Shown here: one piece after another, positions 36,674-50,610 of the stretch
Numbering within the stretch: the first letter of the stretch is position 1
Layout: each line of letters begins with the position of its first letter
Origin: Druceiella hillmani
Lineage: Eukaryota > Arthropoda > Insecta > Lepidoptera > Hepialidae
Direction: 5' to 3'
Length of the DNA: 64,000 nt
Assembly (NCBI GenBank): GCA_039881145.1
Contig: JAYKKI010000009.1
Coordinates: 11,162,001-11,226,000 of the forward strand
Position numbers and translations under genes: made by a program
Notes under the pieces: model-generated
Told to the model about the DNA's origin: nothing
The model's input: the letters and a program-made list of their open reading frames with translations, nothing else
Database searches by the model: none

Positions 36674-36690
36674 ACTCACTCGCAGACGCA
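36556..36690. repeat. (TA)n tracts with palindromic GC-rich insert and flank (unit 1)
   Basis: TA runs 36556-36586 and 36605-36665. A tgtctgcgtgtgagtgtaca block (36587-36606) is nearly the reverse complement of 36664-36689, so the whole can form a cruciform. The same arrangement is at 61429-61575. Unit 2 has only a remnant (49170-49225). Confidence 0.9.
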
Positions 36691-37954
36691 CATACACACA
36701 TATATAAGTATACGTACGTATGTATATATTTTCAATAGCAAAGTGTTAAATCTGTGAAACATGTACGATATGTAAGTTATATTATTTTTTGTTTTTTTTT
36801 TGTTATATGATGAACATCCGTTAAATAAAATATTTCGTAATAGCAAAAATTTTTACGAAACTGAAAAAACACATGTATAAACATTCTAAATATGAATATA
36901 TAACAAAGTAATTTAATATTAAATTTGATAGGAGACTAAACACCCATACCTCATAGTATGTTACTACATAGTGTTACACTAATGCTACCGTAGTGGAAAT
37001 ATAATAGTATGGCAACATATACAGTGTGTCTCTGTAGTAAAACATTTCTACTAACGCAGATCCCATACAAATATTTAAGAGAGAAAAATTAGACATAAAG
37101 GGGGAAGGCAAATGGTTTACGAAAATAAGCTCTTGTAAGTTCATTCGCGTGTTCTTGAAGCTTTTAGATTCAATGCAGTTTTACAGAGTACAAAGGTAAA
37201 GACTAAGGGGGTAAAATATAATAGACGACTTCGGGTATTTATAATCAACTTTTCAAAATGTCTCAATGCCATGTTAAAAGTGAATACAGAGTTATTAAAA
37301 TAATTTATATTTTAATTATATTGATATAGGCAAATATATCAATTTTGTGGAAAGGAGGAATATTTAATTAGCAATATTCCATAAGGCGCATTTACTTAAG
37401 TACAAATGGCATTATGATTTTAGATCAAACATATTGATGGTGTGAAGACTTTCTACAAACATTTACAAATTTTTTTTTGTTAACTAATATTAAAATTATG
37501 GAATAAAAAAGTTATCGTATTTTTAATAAAAAAATATAAATTTTAATAAAATTTTGTTTATTTGAAAATATATATAAAAATTAGAAATACATTTACTAGG
37601 AGAAAATCAGAATAGGTAGATATAAACGTATCTCAGTCGGTACCGTATTAAAGATTTATATTTAACAAAAGAACATTCGAGGGATTTTCCTGGAAGCAAA
37701 TAAGAATATTATATAGCTTTCTTATTTTCATTATGGGATGGAATATAGCAATAGCAGTTGATTCGAAATATGTATATATATTTGTATGGAGATATTCACA
37801 ATCATTTTCTTTATTCAACTGAAATAAATGAAAACGGGAAAATCTTTAAGCGAAAGAGTCTAATGGAATCAAAAAAGCATTATTTTTTATTTCAACTCGA
37901 CTGGAAAAAGCTAGATAAGGTATTTTTACAGTAACTTTTTTCTAATTTATATGT

Positions 37955-38200
37955 CAATCGCTCAAATAGGAGTTACTTCAATGTTTCACATAAATTCATA
38001 TAAAAGGGTCAAATGAGAGCCGTTTCGATGTTTTGCACTAATTTGTGTCAATGGGTCAAATGGGAGATATTTCCCGATTTTTACAAAAAAATTTATGAAT
38101 GACTCAAATGAGAGAGATTTCGCAGTTTTTACACAAATATGTATCAATTGCTTAGATAAAATATATTTTAATGTTTTACTAGTTCATTTTAATCCGATTT
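37955..38200. repeat. 47-48 bp tandem repeat, ~5 copies (unit 1)
   Basis: Anchors tcaaatgagaga-type at about 37962, 38009, 38056, 38104 and 38152. Copies are also found in units 2 and 3. Confidence 0.85.
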
Positions 38201-39939
38201 TATTAACTTTGAGTACTTAAAACGAAACCACAAAAATCACATATGCTTTATCATAGACGCAATGTCAAAATAAACTTTTATGAATACTATTATTTCCTAT
38301 TTTTTTATGATTGATGAAATGAATTTTTATTATAGTTGTTTAACACTAAGATTAATATTTGGTGCGAGTGTGGCACGTAAGTTAGGATTTTATGTTTTGT
38401 TTTTATTTATGTGTCGTTACTGGTAAGTGTTTTTGTAACTTTTATTAGCTCTTCTTTTACTTGAGATAAAAAATCACATTGGTTTAAATAAAAAAATATT
38501 CTAATACATGAGGAAAAGAAAGGATGTTTTCTCCATAAACAAACTTTCACGAGAAATAAACAGAGACTAATTAAGGAAGCATGTGAATTACAAAGAGTTC
38601 AGCAGAAATGTTCGCATGTCCCTTTTTGCTTTTCTTTCTTTTATAATCATTACCCATAATTATTTTTAATATTTTAATGAGGAAGAGATACGAGTGCTGA
38701 GAGTAAAAATGTTATATTTATGTCTAAGAGATTATTCCCATAAAATTTTCTGCACGAGGCAAGCGATAGCCAGTTTGAACAAAATTTCTACTTTTCCGTG
38801 AACGATTGTTTATCGTTACTGCAGAAATCTGGTTAAAGTCAATTATAATGTGGGTCAATATGAGTTCTTAATTTAATTTATATCGGTTGAAAGTATTTAT
38901 TATTAGTTTCTTGGAAATCTATCCTTCTTTCTGAACAATTTCATTGTTATATTTGCAGGCTTTACACAGAGTGCTACGTTAGTTAAGTCTACTTTATTAA
39001 TTTCTGTTTTAGGAAGATCTCAAGACTGCGAAATTTCGTGGATAATTTTTTTTTTTTAAAATTGAAAATTAATAAAACCTCCCTGATGAAAAAACGATAA
39101 TTATTCTATATAGCTTTGGAAAATTTTATGATATTAGTGAACAATATTATTATGGAAAATTTTATTGTAAAAGAAGAAAATTATTTTTTTGACAAGATAT
39201 TTCATAAAACATGACAGAATTACAAATTTTAACATACGTAACACTACAAGTAATTCGAGAGCATCTAACAATAACTAGGTAAATAAACACCAGATCCGAG
39301 TGTGTCATCTGCGAAGATCAAGAAACTGGTCACCTACGCCAAAAATTCTTAGAATATTATAAAAGTGCAAAGAAAAGAGCATTAGATGAAATATCACAAC
39401 TGATAAATGGGCAACTCAAACATTAATCGGCGTATTCATTTTTTTTCGGCGTATCATTAATCGGCGTATTCGTTATTATTTTCGTAGTCATTTTTGCAAG
39501 TGACTACGAAGTTCAAGTCCGGGAAGCATTTTGTTTCTATTTGTGTATATACGTTGTTTATAACATCTACTTAATATCAACTTGACACCAGTAATATTAA
39601 TTATTAGATACATAAAATGAAACTCATCTAGTAACATTATAATACGTAGTTTTTTATCGTCATAGAATTTTACAACAAATATAAAGGTTATATTGAATAC
39701 GGTAACAATAATTCAAGTGGTTAATAAAGCGCAATAGAATTTCCAGAAATAGAATTTCCAATTTTTCAAAATGAACTTGATGCATGTTATAATTCTATTG
39801 GGAAACAAGGTCTCAATAGAAGCACTGAACTTTGTGAGGTTGCACATATACATACAAACATTTATATACGAACGGACTTGAGCGTTGTTTCCTCATCCTT
39901 TGTAAAAATCCATGTCAACTAATTAGTCTTCTGTATGTT

Positions 39940-39944
<5 letters not shown>

Positions 39945-40003
<59 letters not shown>
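39945..40003. repeat. (TA)n microsatellite (unit 2)
   Basis: Pure TA run of about 59 bp. The same position in unit 3 is expanded too (52525-52587) but in unit 1 (about 25895) it is only a few repeats. Confidence 0.95.
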
Positions 40004-40005
<2 letters not shown>

Positions 40006-40914
40006 CATAGAGATAAGAATATTAAATTCAATTAATACTCGATTTGCTGTGAATGAGGTAACTGCAAATGTTAATATTATAAAATAGCGTGCGACATGAC
40101 AAATCGAAGTATTTTAAATGCAGTTTACAGTAAACGTATTAGATTTCTACATAAAAGACAGTCGTTCATATCCATTCGGGCGATAATAAAATATGTCGAT
40201 TCGTACAAACAAATATTTCGAACTCAGGAAAGAGATTAAGTGATAAATTCACACTAAATTATATCAAAATGAAGTTTGTTGCTCAGACTTCATTACAAGG
40301 CCGATCCGTCCTCTTTTAAAAGCAACTTTTAATGTCTAATATTCCTTGTGTTCGTAAACACTTTTAGACATTATGCTATATTGATAAATGATTTAAATGA
40401 CGAACTTATATCACGCTAGAGACATAAGGCAATATTCTCATCTTAAACTCCCTTAAAGGGCAGACTGCTACTCAAGTCGAAAGTACTTACGACAAACTGA
40501 ACTTAAATTGCTACAACAATTTGTTTATCCACACAGTTAATTATTTTCTTCAAATTTAAATAAGTTAGATCTAGCTGGATCCTTTCGTCATAATAGATAT
40601 CTACTATAAAGACAATAATTGTTCAGTACTTTGGGACGCCTAGGCTGGAAAAAATATTAGCAGTCCATTAGTTAGATATGAATTTGCATGAAAATATGTA
40701 TGTTTAGTATACTACTGAAAACGTTAATACGGGCCTTTAGTTTCTTAACTCAGATCCAGAACCGCTTTTGTGAACAGATATAATGCGCAGAGTATATGCC
40801 GCATTTTAAAACTAAACATGATTTTTTTCCTCCATTGCTTTTTAGAACTCGGAGCGTTTAGATATATTAGTTTTTGTACTAGTTCTTATAAGTAAAGAAT
40901 AAGAGATTATACGA

Positions 40915-41430
40915 AATAAATTACGAATAAAATAAAACTTTGCGAGTCGGAAAAGTGTCTTTTATGGACGATATATCAAACGGAATTCTGCAAAAATACA
41001 CTGCGTATTATTATACTAAAATATCGTACGCAATACTCATATTGCGGAATATCAAGCGAATATTGCAGGAATTGTAATAAGGCGCCAATGTGCCAATATG
41101 CTGCCAATCTTACAATAGGCGGGCCAGCCGACGACTCAGCAAACGCGAATTTCCTATCGTATCGATAAAACTTATTGATATTATTATATTTTATTATGCT
41201 ACAGACGGCTTTGTGCTACGCTTTCTTGAAATATTTGCGCGTTTCTTTATGTCGATGTAATATACTCATACTTACGATAAGTATGTTTGCTTGATTTTCG
41301 ATATTTGATAGCGATTCTGGCCGGCATTGGACGTTTAACAAATGTTCGACTTTCTCGTGCATGTTAGATAGAGATTGTAGCATTAGGGATGGAATTAATG
41401 TTGTGGGGTAAATACAGATTTAAGATGAGA
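40915..41430. promoter_or_regulatory. Conserved island with triple CCAAT boxes (unit 2)
   Basis: Paralogue of 26830-27340. CCAAT boxes at 41085, 41093 and 41104 keep the same spacing, and the TATCGATA motif near 41159 is retained. A ~17-bp insertion sits just upstream of the boxes (near 41055). Confidence 0.45.
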
Positions 41431-42578
41431 AGCTTTCTTGGCTAATATTGTAACTCTAGCTGATATTCTATCTTAATAGTCGCGTAGTGGCGACTTATAT
41501 TTCATAGACGCTTTTTATATTTGCCCAGTAAATAATGTTTCTCTATTTGCTATTTCAGAATTAATAAAATTGAGTTGAAATTAAAATGTAAAAAATACTT
41601 ACAAATGTTTCCATGCTACTGAAATACAGAAACGCTATTTCTGTCTGTTTGTTGTTTCCTCAGAGCTAAGTGATTTTTGAATTCGAAGTTCTAATGATAT
41701 ATTATTTGAAAAAATAAATATTATATGTCTGACATTAAGGGGAAAAAAGGTCTTGTTAATTTTTTGACGTAGTCGAACTTAAAATACCTTCTTACTGATT
41801 CGCGTGGAATTAGTTTGAGCTGCACATATTACATGTTTATTTCTATCACATCGGCTATGTTTGCGCATATTATTTATATTTATGGTTGCGTATATTATAT
41901 GTTTATTTCTCTGATACAGACTAAGTACAGGCCAAATGAAAAGTTATAAATTCAAAAGTTCACAAAACAAACAAACAAATTCTGTTTTGAATCTCTCAGA
42001 AATATTCCGGAACCATAACTGTACATTGGGTATTTATTTTTCAAAGTTGAATGTTATTTATATAATAAAGCATTACAAACTCAAAAACAACACAAGTTAT
42101 TAAAATAGAAGAGGTTATTCTTTCAATAATATTTTTAACTTTAATCGTAACTACGTGTCCCTTTAAATTGTTTGTACGACATTACGCCGTCTCTTTTTAA
42201 AAGTTAATCGATTTTTGATATCCGAAAAGAAATAATTTTACCAATAATTCGTTTCTCTGGATCTCTTCTTTTCTAATCTGTTTCTAATCTGAATTTTTAA
42301 TCTGAATCAGGAAAGTTTTCTTCATTTAAATAATAACACATTTTTACGAACGATACATCACTACGAGTGTCTTAATACCGAAAACGTTTACTATATCGAG
42401 TCCAAAATGGATACGAGGACAATCTCGTTGCCGTTTCTCGCATCCGCGACAACATTTATAGTTTGATATGAAAGCGAGTTACGAGTGCTATGGAACTCCA
42501 GTACGTGTATGAAATGTGAGTCCTTATTGAAAGTATCTCAGCACACCTGAAAGTTTTAGAAGCGCCGCGGCAGTCGAA

Positions 42579-42692
42579 ATGTACAATAAGCCGAAACCCG
42601 TGCGATTAGAGATGACGAATGAGGGTCCCGTTTTACAGTTGAAGCCGACTGAATATATTGTATTGCAAGACTCACTCGTTACAATTTGTTGA
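42579..42692 (+). CDS. Short conserved frame, possible first exon (unit 2)
   Basis: 37 codons, MYNKPKPVRLEMTNEGPVLQ..., the paralogue of 30974. The unit 1 stop codon is a CAA here, so the frame runs on to QDSLVTIC. The same reservations apply. Confidence 0.3.
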   Translation: MYNKPKPVRLEMTNEGPVLQLKPTEYIVLQDSLVTIC

Positions 42693-43225
42693 TATGAGAA
42701 AGTGTATTAGTATAAGTTTTTAATCTGTTATATTTAAAGATAATAATTTAATGAGATATATTAAGTAAAAGTCGTGTGTAGTAACCCCGCTTCACAGAAG
42801 TAGTCGGCTGAACATACTATAAGACTGACTCGTTACAAATTGGTTAGGTAAGAAGTGTATCAGAATAAGTTTTAAACTTGTTATATTTAATTTTTTTTAA
42901 ACATTTTTATTAAATATGCATGATACAATCTTAATTAATTACCATTGAGGAAATTTTCTTTATTTTATTTTCAAGTAAGTCGTGTGCGGATTTGCTGTAC
43001 CAATGTTCAAAGATATTAATTTAATTAGATTTTCATAAGTGAATGTCGTGTGTAGTAACCCCTTTTCACAGAAGTAGTCGACTGAATGACTATTATATTT
43101 TACACGAGGAAGTGTATTAACATAAGTTATAAATTAGTTATATTTAAAGATATTAATTTAATCAGATATACTAAGTGAAAGTCACGTGTAGTAACCTCGC
43201 CTCGCAGAGAAAGTCAAGAACTTAT
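42625..43225. repeat. ~135-270 bp spaced degenerate tandem repeat, ~4 copies (unit 2)
   Basis: The cccc.cttcacag..gtag motif recurs at about 42628, 42785, 43056 and 43192, each followed by cgttac- and aagtgtat-type segments. One spacer holds an extra insert (about 42890-43010). Confidence 0.75.
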
Positions 43226-44461
43226 TACTTTACTACTAAATTAAATTAAATATTCTACTTGAAATGACATGATTACAAAAATTACACCTAAAAAGTTAAG
43301 TAAATAAATTGTTAAATAAGAAGTATCTCCGTTTACATAAAATACATAATATTTTCTTGTATCTTGCGTAAAGATACAGCATTAAGTAGCGTCAACGTTA
43401 CTTTTACCGAAATATTATTTATAAAAATAAATTTAAAGTAAAATAATAATTTTGCCTGTGATCAGTGCCGTTAAAAAAGGTAACATTTTTAATGAAATTC
43501 CAAATGACAGTGGAATAACAAATTATAGAAAAATAAGAGTTAAATCTCTAATATTCTTTTTGTTAAAATGTTTCAGCAGGAAGCTTTTAATTTTATATTT
43601 TTATTTTCATTTTAACCGTTAAGATAATACTATGACCCCTTAGAAAAGAAATAATAATTTGATTTGTTGACACATAAAATGCTTCTATATATGATCACTA
43701 AAAAGATATAACTCTATGGTACATGAGTAGATAGAGAAATTGCCTTAAGAACCCAAGAAATTGTGGTTAGATACATATACTGAAATAGTTTGATCGTGTC
43801 AAATATTTGGACAATAAAATATTAATACAGGGCTTTTAGCGGGGAATAAAACGTGACCAGATTAAACAACGCTTGAAATGAAAGCAACACAAAAAATCAT
43901 GAAAATGGAAGAGTTATACAGAAATATACGTTCCATTTTCTCTGTATGTACGGTTGCTTCATAATGAAAAACACAAAAAAGTATGAGAGATTTGGATAGA
44001 AAAAGTATAGTACTTGTGTCAAAGTAAAAAATTTAATATAGGATTTTACTGGAAATTTTCTCTTTTCTTCATATTTTAATCTAGCTAAAACGTATCTGAA
44101 ACTGCGAAGCAATACTTTTATTGCGTCTGTTTGTGTTAACATACATTTAAAACGTTTGAGCTTTTCCTTCTGTTGACTTTTTCACGATCACTGCCTCGTT
44201 AGTATTTGGTCGAAAAGTTATATTGCTTAGAAATGAATGGAAGTATATACCAATAAATAATATGTGATATTTCACATATAATTAATAACAAAAATGTTAA
44301 ATGTTTTCCATTTAATTTGAAAAGTGCTAGTTATAATAATTGATAAAAAGTTTCTATAATTTTTAATTAAAAATTATGTTAATTTTACCACTTTAATTTA
44401 ATTTACTGTGGGAAAAAAGTTCTCATAAATATTATTTCTTTATATTGCCTTACTTTGTACT

Positions 44462-44690
44462 GTTGAGCAGCTCGTGTCGATCCGTGCGAGCTTCGTACAG
44501 TCTACACGCATACGTCTAGTCGCACGCACACAAACACGTGCCGAAGTCTGCCGAACTGAAACGACGTTAGATGCACGGCTTTAAACGCCACACCGCTGTG
44601 CCGGTCGGAGTGGGGGGTGTTAGGTTTATTTTCGTTACGGAATTTCTTGATTCGGTCGCCGCGCTCAAAGCCCGAGATAAGCATTGTTGA
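44462..44690. other. GC-rich private insert of unknown origin (unit 2)
   Basis: A 230-bp block of strikingly higher GC than anything nearby replaces about 130 bp of array sequence (unit 1 32032-32165, also present in unit 3). The minus strand holds a 60-codon frame (44684-44502, MLISGFERGDRIKKFRNENK...). It could be a fragment of a host gene's 5' exon, a transposon end or a captured CpG-rich promoter. No repeat copy is present in this window. Confidence 0.5.
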
Positions 44691-45511
44691 CTACAGTATA
44701 TGAACAAACAAAAATAACTTATGCCGATATTGGTATTCATTTCAAAATTTACTAAATATTTCATCAATCTAAAAATAACTGAATATTATAAAATTTGTTC
44801 TTCGTAGCCTAGCAAAAGAGTTTTAATACTTATTTATTTTCAAGCTAATAATATTGAGTCGTATCTTATTGAGAGTATTTACTGACAATAGAACTTAAGT
44901 GGAAAATAATTAAATCTTTGTAGTATTGAAAAGAAGATTTAATTAGTAAAATTTCCAACATTGTTATATCACTATATTTACGAACATCACATGAAACAAA
45001 CTCAACTCGATGGATGTTTTTCAATAATCAAAATACCGATTCAGATGTTAACATTAATGTTTTAATTTCCACTTGAACAAAATATTCATAAACTGTAATA
45101 ATGTTATTGTTTAGATATATTTGATATCTGAAATATTTCTTAAATTGGAATATTCGAAAACAATCAGTAATTCATTAACGCTAAACAAAGTTCTTTGAAG
45201 TGACATCTGATATTGAGAGAATGTAAAGCTATACATTTTTCTTTTCAACTGTTTCCATTGAAATAGACGAATAATCATTGTATAAACATGAAAGGTATTG
45301 TATTTCAAAGTACGTATTTTTTTTACCATTTGACCCTTTGTAAATATAGCGCTATCTGTTTTATATACTTATTGTCTTTCATATCATATTTTTGCGTTAG
45401 AATGTTCTTAATTTAAAATTAGATTTAATTTTAGTTACAATCGCAAATGAAACCTAGCGACAACGACGCTCTATTGAAGCAATAATATAAAACATGACTT
45501 GTGAGTGTGAA

Positions 45512-45672
45512 AGTGTTTGTGCGTGCATGGGCGTGCTTGCTTATCTATACGTGTGCGAGCACGGATGTGAGCGCGCTTGTGAATACGCAAGCGGGCACGC
45601 ATGTGTGCAAGTATACAACGGTACGTGCGTGCATATATGCTCGCACGCTTTGTTTATGTGCGTGTGCCTCTA
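45512..45672. repeat. Alternating purine-pyrimidine tract (unit 2)
   Basis: Paralogue of 32862-33012. Same GTGCGTGC-type alternation with modest changes. Confidence 0.8.
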
Positions 45673-46394
45673 TATTTATACTAGAGTCACTATATTAATT
45701 TTATCGTATGCTATAATGTTACAAAATAAAAAATAGGCAAAGTACGACTTATTAAACACAGTACAGATCAAAACATCAGTACAGATGTTGACGCGTGACG
45801 ATCATTGCCTTTTGGAGCATAATTTTCTTAAGAAGTTGCTGCAGCCAAATTCACACATCGCGATATGAAAACTATTATTCTTTGCCATTTTAGGCGTGGC
45901 ACAATAAAAAAAACAGTATTTTGAAAAAATTAATGAGACCTTAAAGGCGGTTTGTCCATCCTTAGTAATGTTCGAGAGCATCAATATGAGCTGGAGTACA
46001 TACAATTCGAGAGGTATTTTGGCAAAATGTCTATAGTCTAAATATAGTAAGTGCATACGAAATGACAACACTAACTTAGCAACTTACGTAAGAATATGGC
46101 ACTTACATTTAGGCATTCTTACAATATAACTCAAAAATAGAACATTATATTTAAAATAAGTAAATACATTTGTTTCCCTAATAAACGATGCTTTTTGGTT
46201 TTACTATTTCTTCTACAATTCATACTCTTGGTACACCAATTGTAGACATTCACGTATAGTAACGTACAGAATCCCAATTTACAAAATATTAAATTATTAT
46301 TATTAAATACGTCAGAAACGATATGTCATAAACGAACATGAATTTTGGCCTAAAAATATTTAAATATTATTACACCTACATAGTATTTCTGCTC

Positions 46395-46770
46395 ATCGTT
46401 TGACACGCAGGCACGTCAGCGCGCATAGCAAGCGTTTGCAGCGTTTCCTCAGACGAGGCTACACACAATAAAGTGAAATGAGAAAAACGAAGAGTTAAAA
46501 AAAAACAAAACGGTTTTTTTCCTCTCCGCAATACAACTATAAAGTTCAATATTACCCGCTGCCTGACCATCGCAACGTGACTTCCCACGTACGGGGAAAG
46601 ACTTCTGAGTAAATATCAGCCTGCACGTATTTCCTGCCATGAATTATTATTACCGCGGGAGTGGATAAGTATTGATATCGAAACACGTAACTATTGGGAG
46701 TAACGATACTGACGTAACTTGCTCTAGTGTTGACCGTAGCTAGTTTGTAAGCCTTATGGTAAAGGGCTAA
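46395..46770. promoter_or_regulatory. Conserved island with CRE-like site (unit 2)
   Basis: Paralogue of 33690-34085. ATTGG at 46693-46697 and TGACGTAA at 46710-46717 are retained. On the minus strand the frame shifts after about 55 codons. Confidence 0.4.
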
Positions 46771-48807
46771 AATGAAATTGTAACATTTTTCAATTTTAAG
46801 TTTAGTAAAGTCCTGCGAATTGTTCTTTTGAATGATTCAACAACCATGTTTTATTTAAAGCTCTCCCAGACTGAACTTTCCTGTTTTTCTCAACAACTGC
46901 TTTCAGGGCGTTAATCACAAAGCACAGGAGTAATACAGAACATCTCAACATATGTAGTAGATTTTTTAATGATCAACAATCTACGCAGACATTACCATTA
47001 TTACAGTGCATTATTAATGTTTCAATACAACGTGCTAAAAAGGTTTAACAATTTCTCATTGACTTATATAAAAAGTAATCTAAATACCGTTTATCCAACA
47101 GCATTATATATTTTTAGAGAACGTATTTAAATAACCCAGCGTCAAAAAATTATATTTAACTCTAATTTTGTAAATCATCACATGATTTTAGAATAATTTC
47201 AAGAGAACTACCTATGTCTCAGTTTACTAAAAGTTAAAATACTTTCACAAATTTAGCAGAAACAACTAATTTTCAAATAGCGGAAATGAAAAGCATTCAG
47301 AAAAAAAATACTACTATTTCTTTGGCGCTAATTTTGACAGTAGTATTTTATTTATATTAGGCAAATTATACAGCATGAAAATAATTTCATATCGTATCAG
47401 ATATAATGTTCGTTAAATAAGTAACCAATTGATTATGATTCGTGTTTATTCTATGAAACTTCAAATCTTTTTTCTTATGTATTTCATTTAAAATTACAAA
47501 TAAATGGATCAATTTTTAAACTTACCCTAAAATAATTAAAAGAAAATGTGAGTTTATGAATTTGCCAGAGATAATTACGTTAACCATTTTATATCACGTT
47601 TATTATTATTTAAATAAATATAGCAAGGGAATCTGATAATTATTTACAGTATCATTGCGGCTAAGTTACGACAGAAACTTTGTTGAAGGCAAATGTTAAA
47701 TGGAAAACAAATAAATGTAGAATTGTTTTAAAATGAACTTATTTCTTAAGATTTCTTACTAGTTAAAAATAGTAGTACATAATTATTAATTTTTAAGTCT
47801 TCATAGCAATATTCTAGTGAAATTTTGTTATATTACACAAACGAGGTTTTAAAAAGAAATAACTCTTTAATAAACTTACATTTTTTTTAAAGGTACACCT
47901 AGGGACATTTATTTCGACGTACTACACGAAAAAAATATTTACAGTATATTTATATGTATAAAGAGATATAAGAAAGACATATATCTTATTTTTTGCATAC
48001 TAATGAAGATTTTTGTCCAAATATTCCAAATTTCACGCAGATTTCGGAATGGAAGATCTAAAATTGTGGAAATTTCAGAGTCAAGACAGATGAACGGAAA
48101 TAAGGACGTAACCTATAATGGACTCTAATTTAATTACTGAACTGTAAAAAAAATTGTGAAATGTCCTCTATTTAAATTTATTCACGGATAAGTTGCTATA
48201 GCGGCAGTTAAAATGCTTTGTCCATAATTTTGCGTACAATGTAAAGTAGACTATTACAAGGTATAAATAGATAAATAATGATAGATTAATTTTCTTAGGT
48301 CTATACTTATTGCAAAATATTAGTCATTGTGTAATTAAGGTTTACATTTTTTCTAACTCTAGAAAATATTATTTTCGCTCACAATGTTTCTTACTTATTG
48401 CCTGGCACTTCGTTCTAACTTTAGGATTAAGCACTGTTAGACAGTATTAGCCCGGAAGAAATAGATGTTGTTAAAGAAAAACAGTTAATGTGAGATTTTC
48501 CCTTTAAGACAACACACTTAATTTGAATTGCTTTTGTTGAAATTTTAATTATTGTTATAAAAAAGATAGTATAAAAACACTTTAAAATATAAAAAAGTAT
48601 CTACTAGTGCTGCAGCTGCCAAGAGAGAATCTAAAAATCTTCTTCTAATAAATAAATGCTTTCTAATAAATAAAATCATTTAGACATTCCAATAATAAAG
48701 ATAATGGCAACAAACACTTTGTATTATTTAAAGATTCGTTAATAGGAACAAGCTACAAATTATATTGAGTAAAGAAAAGTTAACAGAAGAAAAGTTCCGC
48801 TCAGTTT

Positions 48808-49035
48808 CCACCGGTAGCAGATACAGAACACACTCTATCTTTAAAGGAAGCTATCGGCTAAAACTTTTTAAACTTTCCATTTTCCGACACTCAGACCTCG
48901 CCTACTTCGGTTAATAGCGAGACATTTATAAATTGAAGCAACTTTGTCTCCGAACAGTTTCACTGACAACGAAGAAAGTTTTTTTTACCATTAGCCTCTG
49001 TACAAGTTTCCACCGCTCATTAATTGATCTACTCT
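48808..49035 (+). promoter_or_regulatory. Core-promoter-like conserved island (unit 2)
   Basis: TATAAA at 48927-48932 and initiator CAGTTT with its A at 48956, 29 bp apart, which is the spacing of a canonical insect TATA/Inr promoter. It lacks an ~8-bp segment (ggccattt region) upstream of the TATA box seen in units 1 and 3. Confidence 0.5.
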
Positions 49036-50349
49036 TTTGGAATAGAAAAGAGTTTAAACATTGTTAGATTGTACTGCGTTTATATTAAAAAAAAACTAAT
49101 TTTGCAATGGTCTGTCTTAAAATATTTTCCCTTAAAGGAGATTTATTATGAAATGAGCCTAAATTCTATACATATATATGTATATACACACACACGTATA
49201 CGCACAGGCAGACGCACTTGCGCGCGCGAATATTATAGCTGACTAAACACCCACACCTCATAGTATGTTACTACACGGTGTTACACTTATGCTACCGTAG
49301 TGGAAATATATTAGTATGGCAACATACAGAATGTGTTTCTGTAGTGACATATTTCCAGTAACACAGATCCCATACAAATATTTAAGAGAGGAACATTAAA
49401 CATAAAGGGGGAAAGTGAATTGGGTTGATTTATGAAAATAAGCTATTGAAAGTTCATACGCATGTCATTGAAGTTTTAGATCAAATGCAGTTTTACAGAG
49501 TACAAAGGTAGACTAAGGGGTCAAAATATAATAGATGACTTCGGGTATGACATAAACATAAACAACTTATGAAATTATCTCAATGGTATGCTAAAAATTA
49601 ATACAGAATAATTAAGATAATTTATATTTTAATTAGGTTGATATAGGCAAACATATCAATTTATTGGAAAGGAATATTTTATAATCAATATTCCATTGAT
49701 TTTAGATCAAATCTAATAATGGCGTGAAGACTTCCTATAAACATTTAAAAAATTGTTTTTATTAACTTAAAGTAGGCCTGAGGCTGACGTAGTAGGCAGT
49801 ATATTTACGTTGTGAAAAATTAATATTTGATTGACATTAATCATTAAGGTTCGAATAATGAAAATTCTATGCACCCTTAAATTCTTATAAAATTATAGAA
49901 TAAAAAGGTTATCGTTTTTTAAATAAAAAAAATAGAAATTTTTAATTTTTATACGGTTTCGTTTATTTAAAAATACATATAGAAATTATGAATTCATTTT
50001 ACTAGGAGAAAACCAAAATAGGTAGGTATAAATTTATTTTAGTCCGTGCAGTATTAAAGATTGATATCAAAAAAAAAATTCAATGGACCAAATAAGAATA
50101 TTACACAGCTTTGTTATTTTCATTATGAAATGGAATGTGGCAATGGAATAGCAGTTGACTCGAAATATGATTGTTTACTTGTGTGGAGATATTCGCAATC
50201 ATTTTCTTTATTCAACTGAAATACATCAAAACAAGAAAATCTTAATCGGAAAGGCCAAATGGAAATGAAAAGCATAATGTTTTGTTTCAACTCAATTTCA
50301 GAGAGTTCAAACCATTTACTGTGTTTCCAGGTTTTTGTACAAATCTGGT

Positions 50350-50610
50350 TCAAATAGGGAATATTTCAACATTTTACACAAATTAATATCAATAGGTCAA
50401 ATAAGGGACGTTTCGATGTTTTGCACAAATTTGTGTCAAAGGGTCAAGTGAGAGAAATTTCCCGATTTTTACAAAAAAAATTATGAATGATTCAAATGAG
50501 AGATATTTTTACACAAATTTGTTTCAATGACTCAAATGAGTGATTTTGTGCTGTTTTCCCAAACATATGTGTCAATAGTTTAAGTAAAAGATATTTGAAT
50601 GTTCTTACTG
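50350..50610. repeat. ~47-bp tandem repeat, 5-6 copies (unit 2)
   Basis: Paralogue of the array at 37955 with an additional copy. The shared motif is ggtcaa.t.agaga. Confidence 0.8.

Larger units (their letters stand above)
24605..38766. repeat. Tandem array II, unit 1 (~14.2 kb)
   Basis: Colinear with units 2 and 3. The left edge, atcagatcttgtg near 24618, pairs with atcaggtcttgtg near 51210. The right edge is at gcacgaggcaagcga (38752-38766), which recurs at 51182-51196 and in variant form at about 63613-63627. Unit 1 has the fullest middle section (26.8-30.6 kb) but lacks about 840 bp present in unit 2 at roughly 42880-43717. No complete gene was recognised. Confidence 0.93.

Noticed and set aside
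45494..45736. Cysteine-rich 80-codon frame resembling a toxin or metallothionein-like peptide
   Set aside because: It translates the alternating GTGCGTGC tract, lies in a repeat with no signal peptide, and the unit 1 paralogue does not keep the frame.
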